17,014 nucleotides of DNA from JAZDEY01 sp043808325 [NCBI: Candidatus Eiseniibacteriota bacterium] (GTDB taxonomy: Bacteria > Arandabacterota > Arandabacteria > Arandabacterales). Both the position numbers and the translations under genes were made by a program. Below, piece by piece: positions 1 to 8,102 of the stretch (within the stretch, counting starts at the first letter, position 1; each line of letters begins with the position of its first letter). The stretch covers positions 1 through 17,014 of the forward strand of contig JAZDEY010000008.1 in the NCBI GenBank assembly GCA_043808325.1. The letters are read 5' to 3'. The notes under the pieces were generated by a model. It saw nothing but the letters and a program-made list of their open reading frames with translations, ran no database searches and was not told the origin of the DNA.

Positions 1-236
1 TGCCAGGTCTGGTAGCATTATCACTCTCCATTCGATGCCGGAGCATCGTGCATACCACTCGACCCAAGGGAATCATCCATAAGCCTGGCAAAGCAGGGCA
101 ACCACATCCGTATCACCCACATCATCCGCCACACCAATAACGTCGCAAGGCGTCCACGGCCCCACGCGCCATCATCCCCGTAACGAACCCCTGCCCCCAC
201 CCGCGAAAACTGACAGAGGGCAAGTACTCTTGGTAG
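1..236. other. Intergenic left edge, no supported gene
   Basis: I see no convincing coding region in the bases before the promoter of the phosphatase gene. A 63-residue minus-strand reading frame (122-313) exists, but it has no ribosome binding site, its composition is Arg/Ser-rich, and it overlaps the phosphatase promoter, so I do not call it. If a gene lies further left, its end is outside the window. Confidence 0.5.
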
Positions 237-265
237 TTGACGCTAGAAGACGATCGTGTTATCGT
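237..265 (+). promoter_or_regulatory. Candidate sigma70-type promoter of the phosphatase gene
   Basis: TTGACG (237-242) and TATCGT (260-265) are separated by 17 bases, giving 5/6 and 4/6 matches to the housekeeping consensus. Transcription would begin near 272, about 70 bases before the ATG at 340. This is a pattern match only. Confidence 0.35.
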
Positions 266-339
266 CGCGGTGCGCGTACAACTCCTCTTGCGCTGGAGAA
301 CGCTGCGAGTCATGTAATCGTACTGTTAGGTGCTCAGGT

Positions 340-3300
340 ATGAGATCAGAGGAAGGTCAGATCAGACATAGGACTCTCGTCCTGCGCTACATTGCTCTCG
401 GTTTGATGACCGCAGCCCTTGCTGCCACCATTATCGCATCGTTCTGGATGATCCACCTGTGGATCGGCTACATGCATCTTCACCCTGGATTCTGGGTATC
501 CGAAATTGATAACTACGGTGCCTGGTGGGATGTAGGCGTCATCCGCGGGCAGGGATGTCTTCAAGTCTCTGGGGTTGATCCCGGCAGCGCAGCCGCCAAA
601 GCCGGGATTCAGGCCGGAGACTCGCTTATGGCTATCGACGGCCTTAAGCTCAGGGAACGGCCCCAGGCCTTCTTCGCCCCGTTCGTGGGCGCAAAGCCGG
701 GTAAGAAGATACAAGTTGAGTTCACAAGGCAGGGGGCCACACAGACTCGCGATTTGATTCTTGAGGAATCGATCCGAACTGCATCCCGAATCGGCTATCT
801 GGGTGTCGGCGGCAGGTGGTTGACCCCACAACTCGCGGATAGCCTCGGGCTTAAATCTCCCAGGGGCGTGCTGATAAGCGACGTTGTCCCTGGAACCCCA
901 GCGGCCAAGGCCGGACTGAAGCCTAACGACGTGATTCTAAGCTTGAACGGAAATCTGTTCGAGGAGAGCCAGTTCGCTCCATTACTCGAAGCAAGCCCAG
1001 GTAAGGCTGTGAAGATAGGGTTGCTGAGAGGCAATGATACCCTGTTCGTCAACGCCAAGCTCGGAGACAAATACGCTCTTTCGGCTAGCATCTACGGTTC
1101 GGTCATACAAGGTCCTGCCACCAAGCTGGTATGGACTCTGTACTTTCCACCTTTGCTGTTATGTTCCTTGCTTTTGTTAGTGGGTGCACCCGTCGGGTGG
1201 CTGAGGCCCCGAGACCGAGTTGCCTTTGAATGTTCCCTGTGGTTCCAGAGCCTTGGGGCAGTATCTCTGTGGATGACAAACCAACCTCTGTGGGCGTCGT
1301 GGCCGAACTGGGCCTTGACTGCAGTTACCTGTTTTACCAGCCTGTCGGTTTTCATGATAATTCCACTGACTTTGCGGGTATTTTCCGTCTTCCCCCTCCG
1401 ATCGAGACTAGGCGCCGTGCTCCTGAGATGGCAATGGACAGCCTTTGCTGTATCCGGCCTATCTGCTCTTACGCTCCCAGGTGATCTGAGGTTTATCTAC
1501 GGGTGGAGGCCGACATGGTTCAACAGCAATCCCCTGACGCGCTTTCTTGGCTCATGGTTCGAAATGGTATTGTTCGTTACTATCTTGGGGCTCCTTGTGT
1601 GTCTCCTGGCCGCCCAACGTATTGAAGCCCGCCGGCGCCCTCAAGGCAGGCTCAGGGTCCTCGAGCTGAGTCTCGTGCTCTCCTCTGCAGCCATAGTGGT
1701 TTTTGAGATAGTCCCCTATGTGCTGAAGGCCGCAATGCCGTCTGGATCAACCGGTCTGGTCCTGAGGTACTTCCTCCCCGTGGGCTTGTTCGGGGCGTCA
1801 GTGCTCTCCTTCGCATACGCGATTCTGGCTCACAAGGTGTTTGGCATCCGGCTGATTATCCGCAAAGGGATTCAACATCTTCTCCTCTCCAGAGGGGTAC
1901 TCATAGTCGAAGGCCTGCTCCTCTTTCTCATCCTCGAGGAATCGATACGCCACGGCCAAACACGGATCGGCGGCTCCGTTCCGGCCGTTGCCGGCCTCGC
2001 CGCGGTGACTTCCGTCTTCCTCATGGCTGGCCTGACTCGTGTCAACCGGCCCGTGATGCATAGCATCGATCGTCGTTTCTTCAGGGAAACTTATGACGGT
2101 AGGAGAGTCCTGGTCGGATTAAGCCAACAGGTATCAAGAATAAGAGACCGGGATGAGATACTCAGGAAAGCGGGAGAGGCAGTTCTGGCTACTTTGCATC
2201 CTGGCCGTGTCGCCTTCTTGCTGCGCAATCCCCAGGACCGATCGCTCGTGGTAGCCTGGCGCCGCCAAGCAATCGGACGAGGCACACATCTTCAGGTTGC
2301 CCAGGAACAAGGTGAGATGAACCACCGTGAGGATATCGGCATCGTGGCTTCCAACATGCTCCTGCTCGAAGAGGGACTTGCCTGGACCCATGTTACTTCC
2401 CAAAAGGAAGGTCAAAGGGCCGAAGACGATGCATCGTCATCCCGGCGCCTCGAGCTGCTTGTGGCTCTGCCTAGCAGTACCGGGCTCATAGGTTGCATGG
2501 CCTTGGCGGGCAAACTCTCTGAGGAGCCCTTCAGCAGTGAAGACAAGGAACTCCTGGTCACAGTGGCAACCCAGATGGGACTGGCCCTGGAGAATGCGGA
2601 GCTCCTCGAGGTCGCCAAGCGTGAGGCGGAGCAGGCTAAGGAAATTGGAATTGCCCGCCAGGTCCAGCAGAACCTCTTTCCGAAGGAGCTGCCGCCGGCA
2701 GAGGGCTGGCAGTTCGCGGCAATATGCCGGCCAGCCAAGGCCGTGGGCGGCGACTATTACGACCTCTTCCGGATCGACGAGGACCATATCGGATTTGCGC
2801 TGGGCGACGTATCCGGCAAGGGACTTGGCCCTTCGCTTGTGATGGCGGTTGTCCAGGGCATCATCCGCAGCGGTCTGGCCGAGAGGGTGACTGATGTCGC
2901 AGGACTCATGGCGAAACTCAACGAGCATCTGCTTTCCTCCACCTCAGCCGGCATGTTCATAACGCTCTTTATCGGCGTGCTCAACACCAAGACTGGACAC
3001 CTCCGCTATGTCAATGGGGGGCATAACCCTCCCATGCTTGTGTCCGGCTCGGGACAGGAGACCCTGACACTCCAAACTGGCGGCCCGCTTGTAGGAATCA
3101 TGCCAAGAGTTCGGTTTGATGATGGCGAGGTCAGCTTGGGGTCCGGATGTTTGCTCGCCGTCTTCAGCGATGGCGTCACCGAGGCGACAAACGAAAACGG
3201 CGACATGTTCGGAGAACAGCAACTTCTTGGCGGGCTCAAGCAGTCACGGACTCTTTCGGCCCCAGCCGCTCTCGCTCACGTCCTCGAGTCCGTCGATCGC

Positions 3301-3372
3301 TTCGCCGGCTCAGCCGAGCAAGCGGACGACATATCACTTGTCGTTATCAAGAGAATGGCAAACCGGGAATGA
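340..3372 (+). CDS. PDZ-PDZ-multispan membrane-GAF-PP2C (SpoIIE/RsbU-type) serine phosphatase
   Basis: This 1010-residue membrane protein ends in a SpoIIE/RsbU-type PP2C phosphatase domain, a family that dephosphorylates Ser/Thr on anti-sigma-factor antagonists. Order from the N-terminus: one membrane helix (about 14-38); two PDZ-like domains (about 60-145 and 150-240, each with a PGSAAAKAG/PGTPAAKAG-like turn); some seven or eight membrane helices (about 262-560); a GAF-like domain (about 598-750); a helical linker (748-780) ending RQVQQNLFP; and the phosphatase. Its motifs are GGDYYD (803-808), GDVSGKG (822-828), GGHNPPM, FSDGVTEATN (from 942) and ADDISLVV (from 995), so the metal-binding Asp positions appear intact. 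I chose ATG 340. An in-frame GTG at 256 would overlap the candidate promoter and gives a Cys/Arg-rich extension. The ribosome site is weak. PDZ domains outside the membrane suggest envelope sensing passed to a cytoplasmic phosphatase; that is inference. No STAS or kinase partner gene is adjacent. Confidence 0.9.
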   Translation: MRSEEGQIRHRTLVLRYIALGLMTAALAATIIASFWMIHLWIGYMHLHPGFWVSEIDNYGAWWDVGVIRGQGCLQVSGVDPGSAAAKAGIQAGDSLMAIDGLKLRERPQAFFAPFVGAKPGKKIQVEFTRQGATQTRDLILEESIRTASRIGYLGVGGRWLTPQLADSLGLKSPRGVLISDVVPGTPAAKAGLKPNDVILSLNGNLFEESQFAPLLEASPGKAVKIGLLRGNDTLFVNAKLGDKYALSASIYGSVIQGPATKLVWTLYFPPLLLCSLLLLVGAPVGWLRPRDRVAFECSLWFQSLGAVSLWMTNQPLWASWPNWALTAVTCFTSLSVFMIIPLTLRVFSVFPLRSRLGAVLLRWQWTAFAVSGLSALTLPGDLRFIYGWRPTWFNSNPLTRFLGSWFEMVLFVTILGLLVCLLAAQRIEARRRPQGRLRVLELSLVLSSAAIVVFEIVPYVLKAAMPSGSTGLVLRYFLPVGLFGASVLSFAYAILAHKVFGIRLIIRKGIQHLLLSRGVLIVEGLLLFLILEESIRHGQTRIGGSVPAVAGLAAVTSVFLMAGLTRVNRPVMHSIDRRFFRETYDGRRVLVGLSQQVSRIRDRDEILRKAGEAVLATLHPGRVAFLLRNPQDRSLVVAWRRQAIGRGTHLQVAQEQGEMNHREDIGIVASNMLLLEEGLAWTHVTSQKEGQRAEDDASSSRRLELLVALPSSTGLIGCMALAGKLSEEPFSSEDKELLVTVATQMGLALENAELLEVAKREAEQAKEIGIARQVQQNLFPKELPPAEGWQFAAICRPAKAVGGDYYDLFRIDEDHIGFALGDVSGKGLGPSLVMAVVQGIIRSGLAERVTDVAGLMAKLNEHLLSSTSAGMFITLFIGVLNTKTGHLRYVNGGHNPPMLVSGSGQETLTLQTGGPLVGIMPRVRFDDGEVSLGSGCLLAVFSDGVTEATNENGDMFGEQQLLGGLKQSRTLSAPAALAHVLESVDRFAGSAEQADDISLVVIKRMANRE

Positions 3373-3789
3373 CCCCACGCCCTGATGCTTCTGCTATGTG
3401 ACAACCACAAGAGGTTCCGGGCCGGACCTCAAGGATACGGCGACCCTTCAACCCCGTGCTGCGTTCATTCGGCTGCAGGAAGAGAAGGCGTTACAGTCTG
3501 TGCATGAGGGTGCAGCATTTCAGAATGGGGCGGGCTTACCCAGATCTCCTGCCTCCTGGCCCTGCTGGAGCAAAGCCATATCATCCAAGAAGGTCATGAT
3601 CCGGTTCCAATTCAGATTCACGTGGTGTACCAGTAATTTCCTACCACAGACCGAATCCGCAAGTTCCAAATTGGGGTTACCATGTCCCCATCCATTCCCC
3701 GTGCCCGCGACTTTTCGCATCCGGTACAGGACCTATGTATGATATGATTCGATCTGCCAAATGCTCTGATTCCTCACAGAAGCAAATGC
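3373..3789. other. Convergent intergenic region, mostly repeat R2
   Basis: This 417-base gap lies between two convergent stop codons. Repeat R2 copy 1 fills about half of it. The remainder (3633-3789) contains an imperfect GGGG/CCCC inverted repeat near 3674-3690 but no clear terminator with a T-run. Reading frames here (for example 3398-3742) run across the repeat and lack protein-like features, so no gene is called. Confidence 0.6.
3425..3632. repeat. Dispersed intergenic repeat R2, copy 1
   Basis: About 208 bases align end to end with 7736-7945 in the same orientation, with scattered substitutions and few gaps. Nearly identical blocks include GCATTTCAGAATGGGGCGGG, the block around AAAGCCATATCAT, and the right edge CACGTGGTGTACCA. 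Both copies start a short distance after a + strand gene and end at the same GTGTACCA. The spread of differences indicates an old repeat family rather than a recent duplication. No transposase or clear terminal inverted repeat is seen. Confidence 0.85.
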
Positions 3790-6528
3790 CTAAAAAGCCG
3801 ATCCGAGTCCAACGTAGACGAAACCTCTCTTCAAGCCCTCTTTCGGCACTCCGTAGTCAAGGCGCAGCGTTGCACTTTCCAGCCAATTCGCCCACGGAAG
3901 AGCGTATCGAATTCCAGTCCCGTAACCCAAAAGTGTATGGCTTTTGGCTCCTTCGAGCTCCCGATACCGTGCTAAGTCCGTGAACAGGACGATGTGCCCC
4001 CGTGGAAAGCGTATTGGTGCGGCTGAGGCGTTAAGCAGGAGAAGACTCCGAGCGAACCTGAGACTATAGCCCCTGACCATCCTGACGCGGTCATCAATGT
4101 AGCCCCATCGGCCACCGAGCGGAAAGGCCTCTCCTTCGTTACTTACCCCATCGGAAAGCCCCCACCTGAAACGCATGACCAAGGGCCCGATGCCAAGTTG
4201 AGTGTCGCCATCGATCTGAAGATAGTCCATTTCACCTCCCCAGATCGCGGCACTCTTTCGCAGGTTGAGCCAAAGCCCACAGGCCTTGCCTGTGGAGACC
4301 AGGCTTACCAGGTTGTCGAGATATGGGATTGTGAGACCAAGGCGGAAACTCGGAGCGCTTTGGCTATAGCGGAGGTGGCCGGTGGAGCTCATCTGGGCGG
4401 GCCGCTCTTCATAACCTGCTCCCAATGAGAGCGCCAGCGCGTTCCTCCACGAAGGAGGGAACGCCGTCACGATGGCCTCGCGTACCAGCCCATCATCATA
4501 GTAGTGCAAAGCCAACTTGGATCTTTCGACGTTGGATCCGACAAACCAGCCGGCTGCGCCCCGCAGTTTGTCCTGTTTGTCGCTCCAGGTTGCCCAGACA
4601 TATTTCTTGTCTCGGAAAGCATTGCGCGTCTCTAGACTTGCGCCAAAGCGGGCGCCATCGAGGTCGGTGTAGTCCAATACCGGACTCAGAATAGTGCGTC
4701 GCGCAACTAAGTCTGTACCTCCCCAGTCGTCAATGGGATGAGGCAGCTCGTTATAGTTTCTGCGGCCCCAGGCCAGAGAGAATCTGTCTAGTCTTGGATA
4801 GACATTGTTGAATCTATCAGAGTCCAGGGTCATGAAATCAGGATCGAGTTGGACCTGTCTGAAGGGCACGGGCCCGCGCACTTGCAGGTTCTGTGCCGCC
4901 AGTCCGGGCTCGACGCGTCGCTCCACCACAGAGGAGTCCGCAAATGAAACCTTGAGGACCATTGGGAATTCACCAGGCTGCTTCTTTACTATTCGAATGT
5001 CGGCAGCGCATGAATCCGATCCGACCTTTCTCGTCTTCACGCTGGCAATAGCATAATCGTAATGCGTAGTGCTTTTGAAGATATCCTGCACCAGCCTGTT
5101 GCATGGGTATTTGCTGTGGCGTCCAATTGCTGCCTGTAAAGAGTCAAGAGTGAATTTCTTGGCCTCGCCGCCAGAGAAGACTTCATGCTGAAACTGCCTA
5201 AACTCATCAGGGCCCAAGAGATCGGCAATCATGGCAACCCCGATCGCACCTTTATCATAGAATCCAGACCAAGAGAAAGGGTCAAACCCCAATTTCAGAC
5301 CGACTAGGGGGCGTTCGCAGTAGTGTTGCGTTGCCCACCAGTAGTTGGCGCAGTCGTTGACCCGACTCCATCGAGAGATTTGAGCAGTCGAGCTATCGGC
5401 AAAAATCTTGGTCCAGAGTTCGGCGTCGAGATAAGCTGCGAAAGGTTCAGAAAGCGCCAATGCCTCTTCCGTGGGACTCTGCAAACACTCGTTCCAATAC
5501 TGATGAATCATCTCGTGCACAAAAGTCTCCTGGGTCCCCTGGGTCCAGTTCTGGGGATATGTGCGAGGCAGGGAGATCATGCCCCAGCTGTCAAGGGCGC
5601 CGGCTGCGAAAGGCAGAGCCTTGGGCTTGAGTACGATAGCTAGATTCTCGAATGGAAACGGGCCGATCGCGTCCTCCAATGCTGGAATCGTTTTCTCTGC
5701 CGCATCAAGCATTACTGAAGCAGACGCGCTGTCCGTGCAAATGGCGTACACCCGCACGCCGATTCCCGACACTTGACGTGTCTGACACGTCAAGTCGACC
5801 CCGCCGTATAGGTAGAAGAGGCCTATGTTAATGCCTATCCTTGGGCAGTAATATTGGTGTATCTTTCCCGTGAATCTGGATGCCAAGAACCTGTCGAAAT
5901 CGTCACCAGTTAAGGCCGTCCGAGATGGCAGGGCGACGTTGTCATTGCCCTCCGTTATAATCGGTGCGCCGGCCACGGCGAGTGTCCAGTCAGAGGGGGC
6001 AGTGAGCTCAAGCTCAAGCCAGAAAAAAGCATCCATTCCGTTGCCTCCTATGACGTCCAACTCCGGAAAAAGCACGTTACTCATCACAGCCATGCCGGAT
6101 CCGTTGAAGTAATTCCCGAGTTTGTAGAATCCCCTGTCTTTTACCCTGCCCTGGATGAAGAAGGTGAGCACAACGGAATCTTCTTGTGCCAACTCGGGTG
6201 GAATCTGGATCGAGATTTGCTTGAAGGCCATGGCGTTGCCAAACAGCCTGCGCATAGAGGTTCTGTATGCAATCTCATTGCCACGGGGCCCCAGTATCTT
6301 TACAACTTCCCTGCCGGGGTTGAGGTAGAATCGCAATTCCTGGGGGTGCCCTGCTGAAATCCTAAGATGGATCTGAGAAACGGTTCGAAGTTCTTCAGTT
6401 GCCGGATCGATGACGCCCCGCACAATTACCTTCTCCATATCAACGGCAGGCGTCATAGAGAAGGTGAGCGTTGAAGGGAGAAAGAGATAGAGACAGAGCA
6501 CAAGGGGAAATATTGCCGAGCACTTCAT
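3790..6528 (-). CDS. Secreted M1-like gluzincin domain fused to an Omp85/surface-antigen-like beta-barrel
   Basis: This 912-residue protein has a signal peptide (about 1-24, hydrophobic LVLCLYLFLP), a periplasmic M1-like metallopeptidase region and a C-terminal outer-membrane barrel. The zinc signature is HEMIH (338-342) followed 18 residues later by Glu361, the M1 HExxH-x18-E pattern. Tyr424 in YDKGA matches the M1 catalytic Tyr (YEKGA in PepN). The exopeptidase motif GAMEN is GALDS (310-314), so the Glu that binds the substrate N-terminus is Asp. From about residue 570 the chain shows alternating beta strands, a VRGYSLRFARS block like the VRGY motif of the Omp85 barrel, FTDLARY, and a last residue Phe as expected of a barrel sorting signal. 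The start ATG follows AGGAGGTG at five bases. A self-inserting outer-membrane protein with a periplasmic peptidase-like domain is inferred. The substrate is unknown and proteolytic activity is not certain. Confidence 0.82.
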   Translation of the reverse strand: MKCSAIFPLVLCLYLFLPSTLTFSMTPAVDMEKVIVRGVIDPATEELRTVSQIHLRISAGHPQELRFYLNPGREVVKILGPRGNEIAYRTSMRRLFGNAMAFKQISIQIPPELAQEDSVVLTFFIQGRVKDRGFYKLGNYFNGSGMAVMSNVLFPELDVIGGNGMDAFFWLELELTAPSDWTLAVAGAPIITEGNDNVALPSRTALTGDDFDRFLASRFTGKIHQYYCPRIGINIGLFYLYGGVDLTCQTRQVSGIGVRVYAICTDSASASVMLDAAEKTIPALEDAIGPFPFENLAIVLKPKALPFAAGALDSWGMISLPRTYPQNWTQGTQETFVHEMIHQYWNECLQSPTEEALALSEPFAAYLDAELWTKIFADSSTAQISRWSRVNDCANYWWATQHYCERPLVGLKLGFDPFSWSGFYDKGAIGVAMIADLLGPDEFRQFQHEVFSGGEAKKFTLDSLQAAIGRHSKYPCNRLVQDIFKSTTHYDYAIASVKTRKVGSDSCAADIRIVKKQPGEFPMVLKVSFADSSVVERRVEPGLAAQNLQVRGPVPFRQVQLDPDFMTLDSDRFNNVYPRLDRFSLAWGRRNYNELPHPIDDWGGTDLVARRTILSPVLDYTDLDGARFGASLETRNAFRDKKYVWATWSDKQDKLRGAAGWFVGSNVERSKLALHYYDDGLVREAIVTAFPPSWRNALALSLGAGYEERPAQMSSTGHLRYSQSAPSFRLGLTIPYLDNLVSLVSTGKACGLWLNLRKSAAIWGGEMDYLQIDGDTQLGIGPLVMRFRWGLSDGVSNEGEAFPLGGRWGYIDDRVRMVRGYSLRFARSLLLLNASAAPIRFPRGHIVLFTDLARYRELEGAKSHTLLGYGTGIRYALPWANWLESATLRLDYGVPKEGLKRGFVYVGLGSAF
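5771..5795. repeat. Perfect 11-bp inverted repeat inside the M1-like/barrel gene
   Basis: ACTTGACGTGT (5771-5781) and its exact reverse complement (5785-5795) are separated by CTG. It lies in the coding sequence around residues 245-253 of the peptidase region. It could form a strong mRNA hairpin or be a binding palindrome, or simply be chance. Confidence 0.8.
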
Positions 6529-6532
6529 TTCT

Positions 6533-6540
6533 CACCTCCT
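6533..6540 (-). promoter_or_regulatory. Strong ribosome binding site fixing the barrel-fusion start
   Basis: On the minus strand AGGAGGTG precedes ATG (6528-6526) by a short spacer, close to a perfect anti-16S match, and decides the start codon. Confidence 0.85.
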
Positions 6541-6589
6541 GCTTCGGCTGTCACATCTCTTTGAGGGGGAGCGTTACATTCACAGGGCC

Positions 6590-6618
6590 ACCATAGCAGA
6601 GCCATTCCTCTTCTTCAA
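6590..6618 (-). promoter_or_regulatory. Candidate promoter of the M1-like/barrel gene
   Basis: On the minus strand TTGAAG (6618-6613), a 17-base spacer and TATGGT (6595-6590) match the housekeeping consensus at 4/6 each. The leader would be about 55 bases. Confidence 0.35.
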
Positions 6619-6747
6619 TCACTAACGGGTGCGGGCAGACCTCGACCCGCCAGCAGAGACCATATCAACGTGCAGCTTCACGACCCGGCCTCGCTAAGGG
6701 GGATAGGTAGGACATGGCAGGAGCCAAGGCCAGGTGCCGCCTTTGCC

Positions 6748-6886
6748 CTTGGGGTTTTGCCCGAAATTAATACCAAATCGATGGTGGGGTAGGCGTCAAT
6801 CAGGGGAGTGCGGCCACCAACAGGCCGATTTCTTGGCACTCTTGCGACCTCAAGAAGTTGCGAAACTTGTCCTGTATGGCGTACCA
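6748..6886. repeat. Dispersed intergenic repeat R1, copy 1
   Basis: This segment aligns with 15657-15788 in the same orientation. The left end shares CTTGGGGTT, the middle shares TCGATGGTGGGGTA, and the right 39 bases, beginning CCTCAAGAAGTTGCGAAA, differ at one position. The centre is more diverged. The pair is gene-free on both strands, suggesting a non-coding dispersed element. Confidence 0.8.
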
Positions 6887-6928
6887 CCAGTCTCTTGCTC
6901 CACCCCAAGGGCGCCGCTATTAATCTCC

Positions 6929-6957
6929 TTGACATCCGGGCGCTAGCGTGCTAACAT
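6929..6957 (+). promoter_or_regulatory. Promoter of the small secreted protein gene
   Basis: A perfect TTGACA (6929-6934), a 17-base spacer and TAACAT (6952-6957, 4/6 including the key TA...T) form the best promoter match in the window. Transcription near 6964 would give a leader of about 79 bases. Confidence 0.55.
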
Positions 6958-7042
6958 GGTAATGGTCGCAAAAGACCATTCTATGAAGTAAGCTGCGACG
7001 ACACTTTTGATGTTCCTAGACCACCGATTGGAGGAGACTATC

Positions 7043-7666
7043 ATGAAGACATTGCTATTGTTGTCCGCAGTTGTCACTGCAATGATGGTTATGCCCTTGG
7101 CGGCTACAGCGGTCCCACCGAATCCGACGTTTGGCACGGCGGTGGTCGATGGTCAGTATGGGGAATGGAACCTTGTGAACGACTTCTTCTCTAACATGTA
7201 CCGGGCCGGGGATTCAACTAAGGCCATGGAGTCGAAGCTCTACCTCCGCTACGACTGTATCACAAACACTATGTACGTCCTGGTGCTGTGCGAGCCGGGT
7301 GTGCCGGGCTACATAGACCCAACTGCTGCGACCGGATGGATCGCTATTGACAGGGTGAACAACAAGGTTGTCAACGAGAACTCTGGTAACAACGGCGTCC
7401 CGCCCGATTTCGCCTGGATTGGCCGGGGCTATGATGGTAATCCCCAACACGTGCAAGGCTACGAGGCGTCGTTCCATATTCTGCCGGGTACTTACGAGAT
7501 CATAGCTCACATCAATGTTTGGGATGATGCGTTGGGGACGTTTGTGGCTGTTCAGACCTCGGCGACTCCGGGGTTCCCGAAATCCGGGCCCGATCTCGTT
7601 ATCCTGGATATGCCCAGCGCAGTCCAGCCAATCTCTTTGGGCGCTCTAAAGGCCATGTATCGCTAA
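7043..7666 (+). CDS. Small secreted protein, possible beta-sandwich (CBM9/DOMON-like) fold
   Basis: This 207-residue protein starts with a clear signal peptide (MKTLLLLSAVVTAMMVMPLA, cleavage probably after ATA near residue 24). The mature part opens with VVDGQYGEWNLVNDFF, the DG-x-W-type opening seen in secreted carbohydrate-binding and DOMON-like beta-sandwich modules. It continues with strands such as LYLRYDCITNTMYVLVLCEP and ASFHILPGTYEIIAHINVW. No catalytic motif is visible. The ATG at 7043 sits six bases after GGAGGAG; an upstream in-frame ATG at 7007 lacks such a site and would put charged residues before the signal peptide. The gene has its own promoter and a strong terminator, so it is a well-defined single-gene transcript. 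Function is unknown; the fold is a guess from pattern, while export is well supported. Confidence 0.8.
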   Translation: MKTLLLLSAVVTAMMVMPLAATAVPPNPTFGTAVVDGQYGEWNLVNDFFSNMYRAGDSTKAMESKLYLRYDCITNTMYVLVLCEPGVPGYIDPTAATGWIAIDRVNNKVVNENSGNNGVPPDFAWIGRGYDGNPQHVQGYEASFHILPGTYEIIAHINVWDDALGTFVAVQTSATPGFPKSGPDLVILDMPSAVQPISLGALKAMYR

Positions 7667-7684
7667 AAACGACAATCTGGAGTC

Positions 7685-7727
7685 AAGGGTTTTCATCGGT
7701 GTTAACCGCTGAAGACCCTTTTCTTTT
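7685..7727 (+). terminator. Rho-independent terminator of the small secreted protein gene
   Basis: AAGGGTTTTCA (7685-7695) pairs with TGAAGACCCTT (7710-7720) with one mismatch, and an inner CGGT/ACCG pair closes a GTTA loop. The run TTTTCTTTT follows directly. It starts 19 bases after the stop codon. Confidence 0.88.
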
Positions 7728-8102
7728 GTCCTACTCGGGCTCCGAGGATACGGCAACCCTCCAACCCAGAGCTGCAGGCATCCGGCTATGCGAGGATGGG
7801 TCAGTACAGTCTGGACATGAAGCCGCAGCATTTCAGAATGGGGCGGGCTTACTCTGATCTCCTGTCTCCTGGCCTTGCCGAAGCAAAGCCATATCATTCA
7901 AGAAGGTCATGATTTGGTTCCAATTCAAACTCACGTGGTGTACCAAACGGAACGATCAAGCCCTTTCGCGAGCCAGTTGGATTACTCTGACGCTCTCCTG
8001 GTAGCACCCGATCCGGGCCAACTTCACGTCAGGAGCCGACGTAATTGACGGCGACGCCTTACTCGACTCTTGTGTGCCTGAACTAGAAGCCGTGCGCGTC
8101 AG
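7728..8102. other. Convergent intergenic region with repeat R2
   Basis: Repeat R2 copy 2 occupies 7736-7945. The remaining 157 bases up to the M64-type peptidase stop codon show no reading frame with coding character and no clear terminator for the minus-strand gene. Confidence 0.6.
7736..7945. repeat. Dispersed intergenic repeat R2, copy 2
   Basis: Second copy of the repeat at 3425-3632, in the same orientation and again between convergent genes. It starts just after the T-run of the terminator and ends at the same CACGTGGTGTACCA edge as copy 1. Confidence 0.85.

Larger units (their letters stand above)
6541..6928. other. Divergent intergenic region with repeat R1
   Basis: This gene-free stretch separates the minus-strand barrel-fusion gene from the + strand small secreted protein gene. 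It holds the barrel gene promoter (6590-6618) and repeat R1 copy 1 (6748-6886). The 85-residue minus-strand frame at 6678-6935 lies over the repeat and is not supported as a gene. Confidence 0.6.

Noticed and set aside
122-313. 63-residue minus-strand frame at the left edge
   Set aside because: No ribosome binding site, Arg/Ser-rich composition, and overlap with the phosphatase promoter.
3520-3632. Small minus-strand open frame ending in KPAPF, present in both R2 copies with the same stop codon
   Set aside because: Comparing the two copies over about 38 codons, amino-acid-changing differences (seven codons) outnumber silent ones (four), and copy 2 has a stop shortly upstream with no ribosome site. 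This argues against selection for a protein.
6678-6935. 85-residue minus-strand frame
   Set aside because: It runs through repeat R1 and the promoter of the next gene, and the R1 copy at 15657 does not keep the frame.
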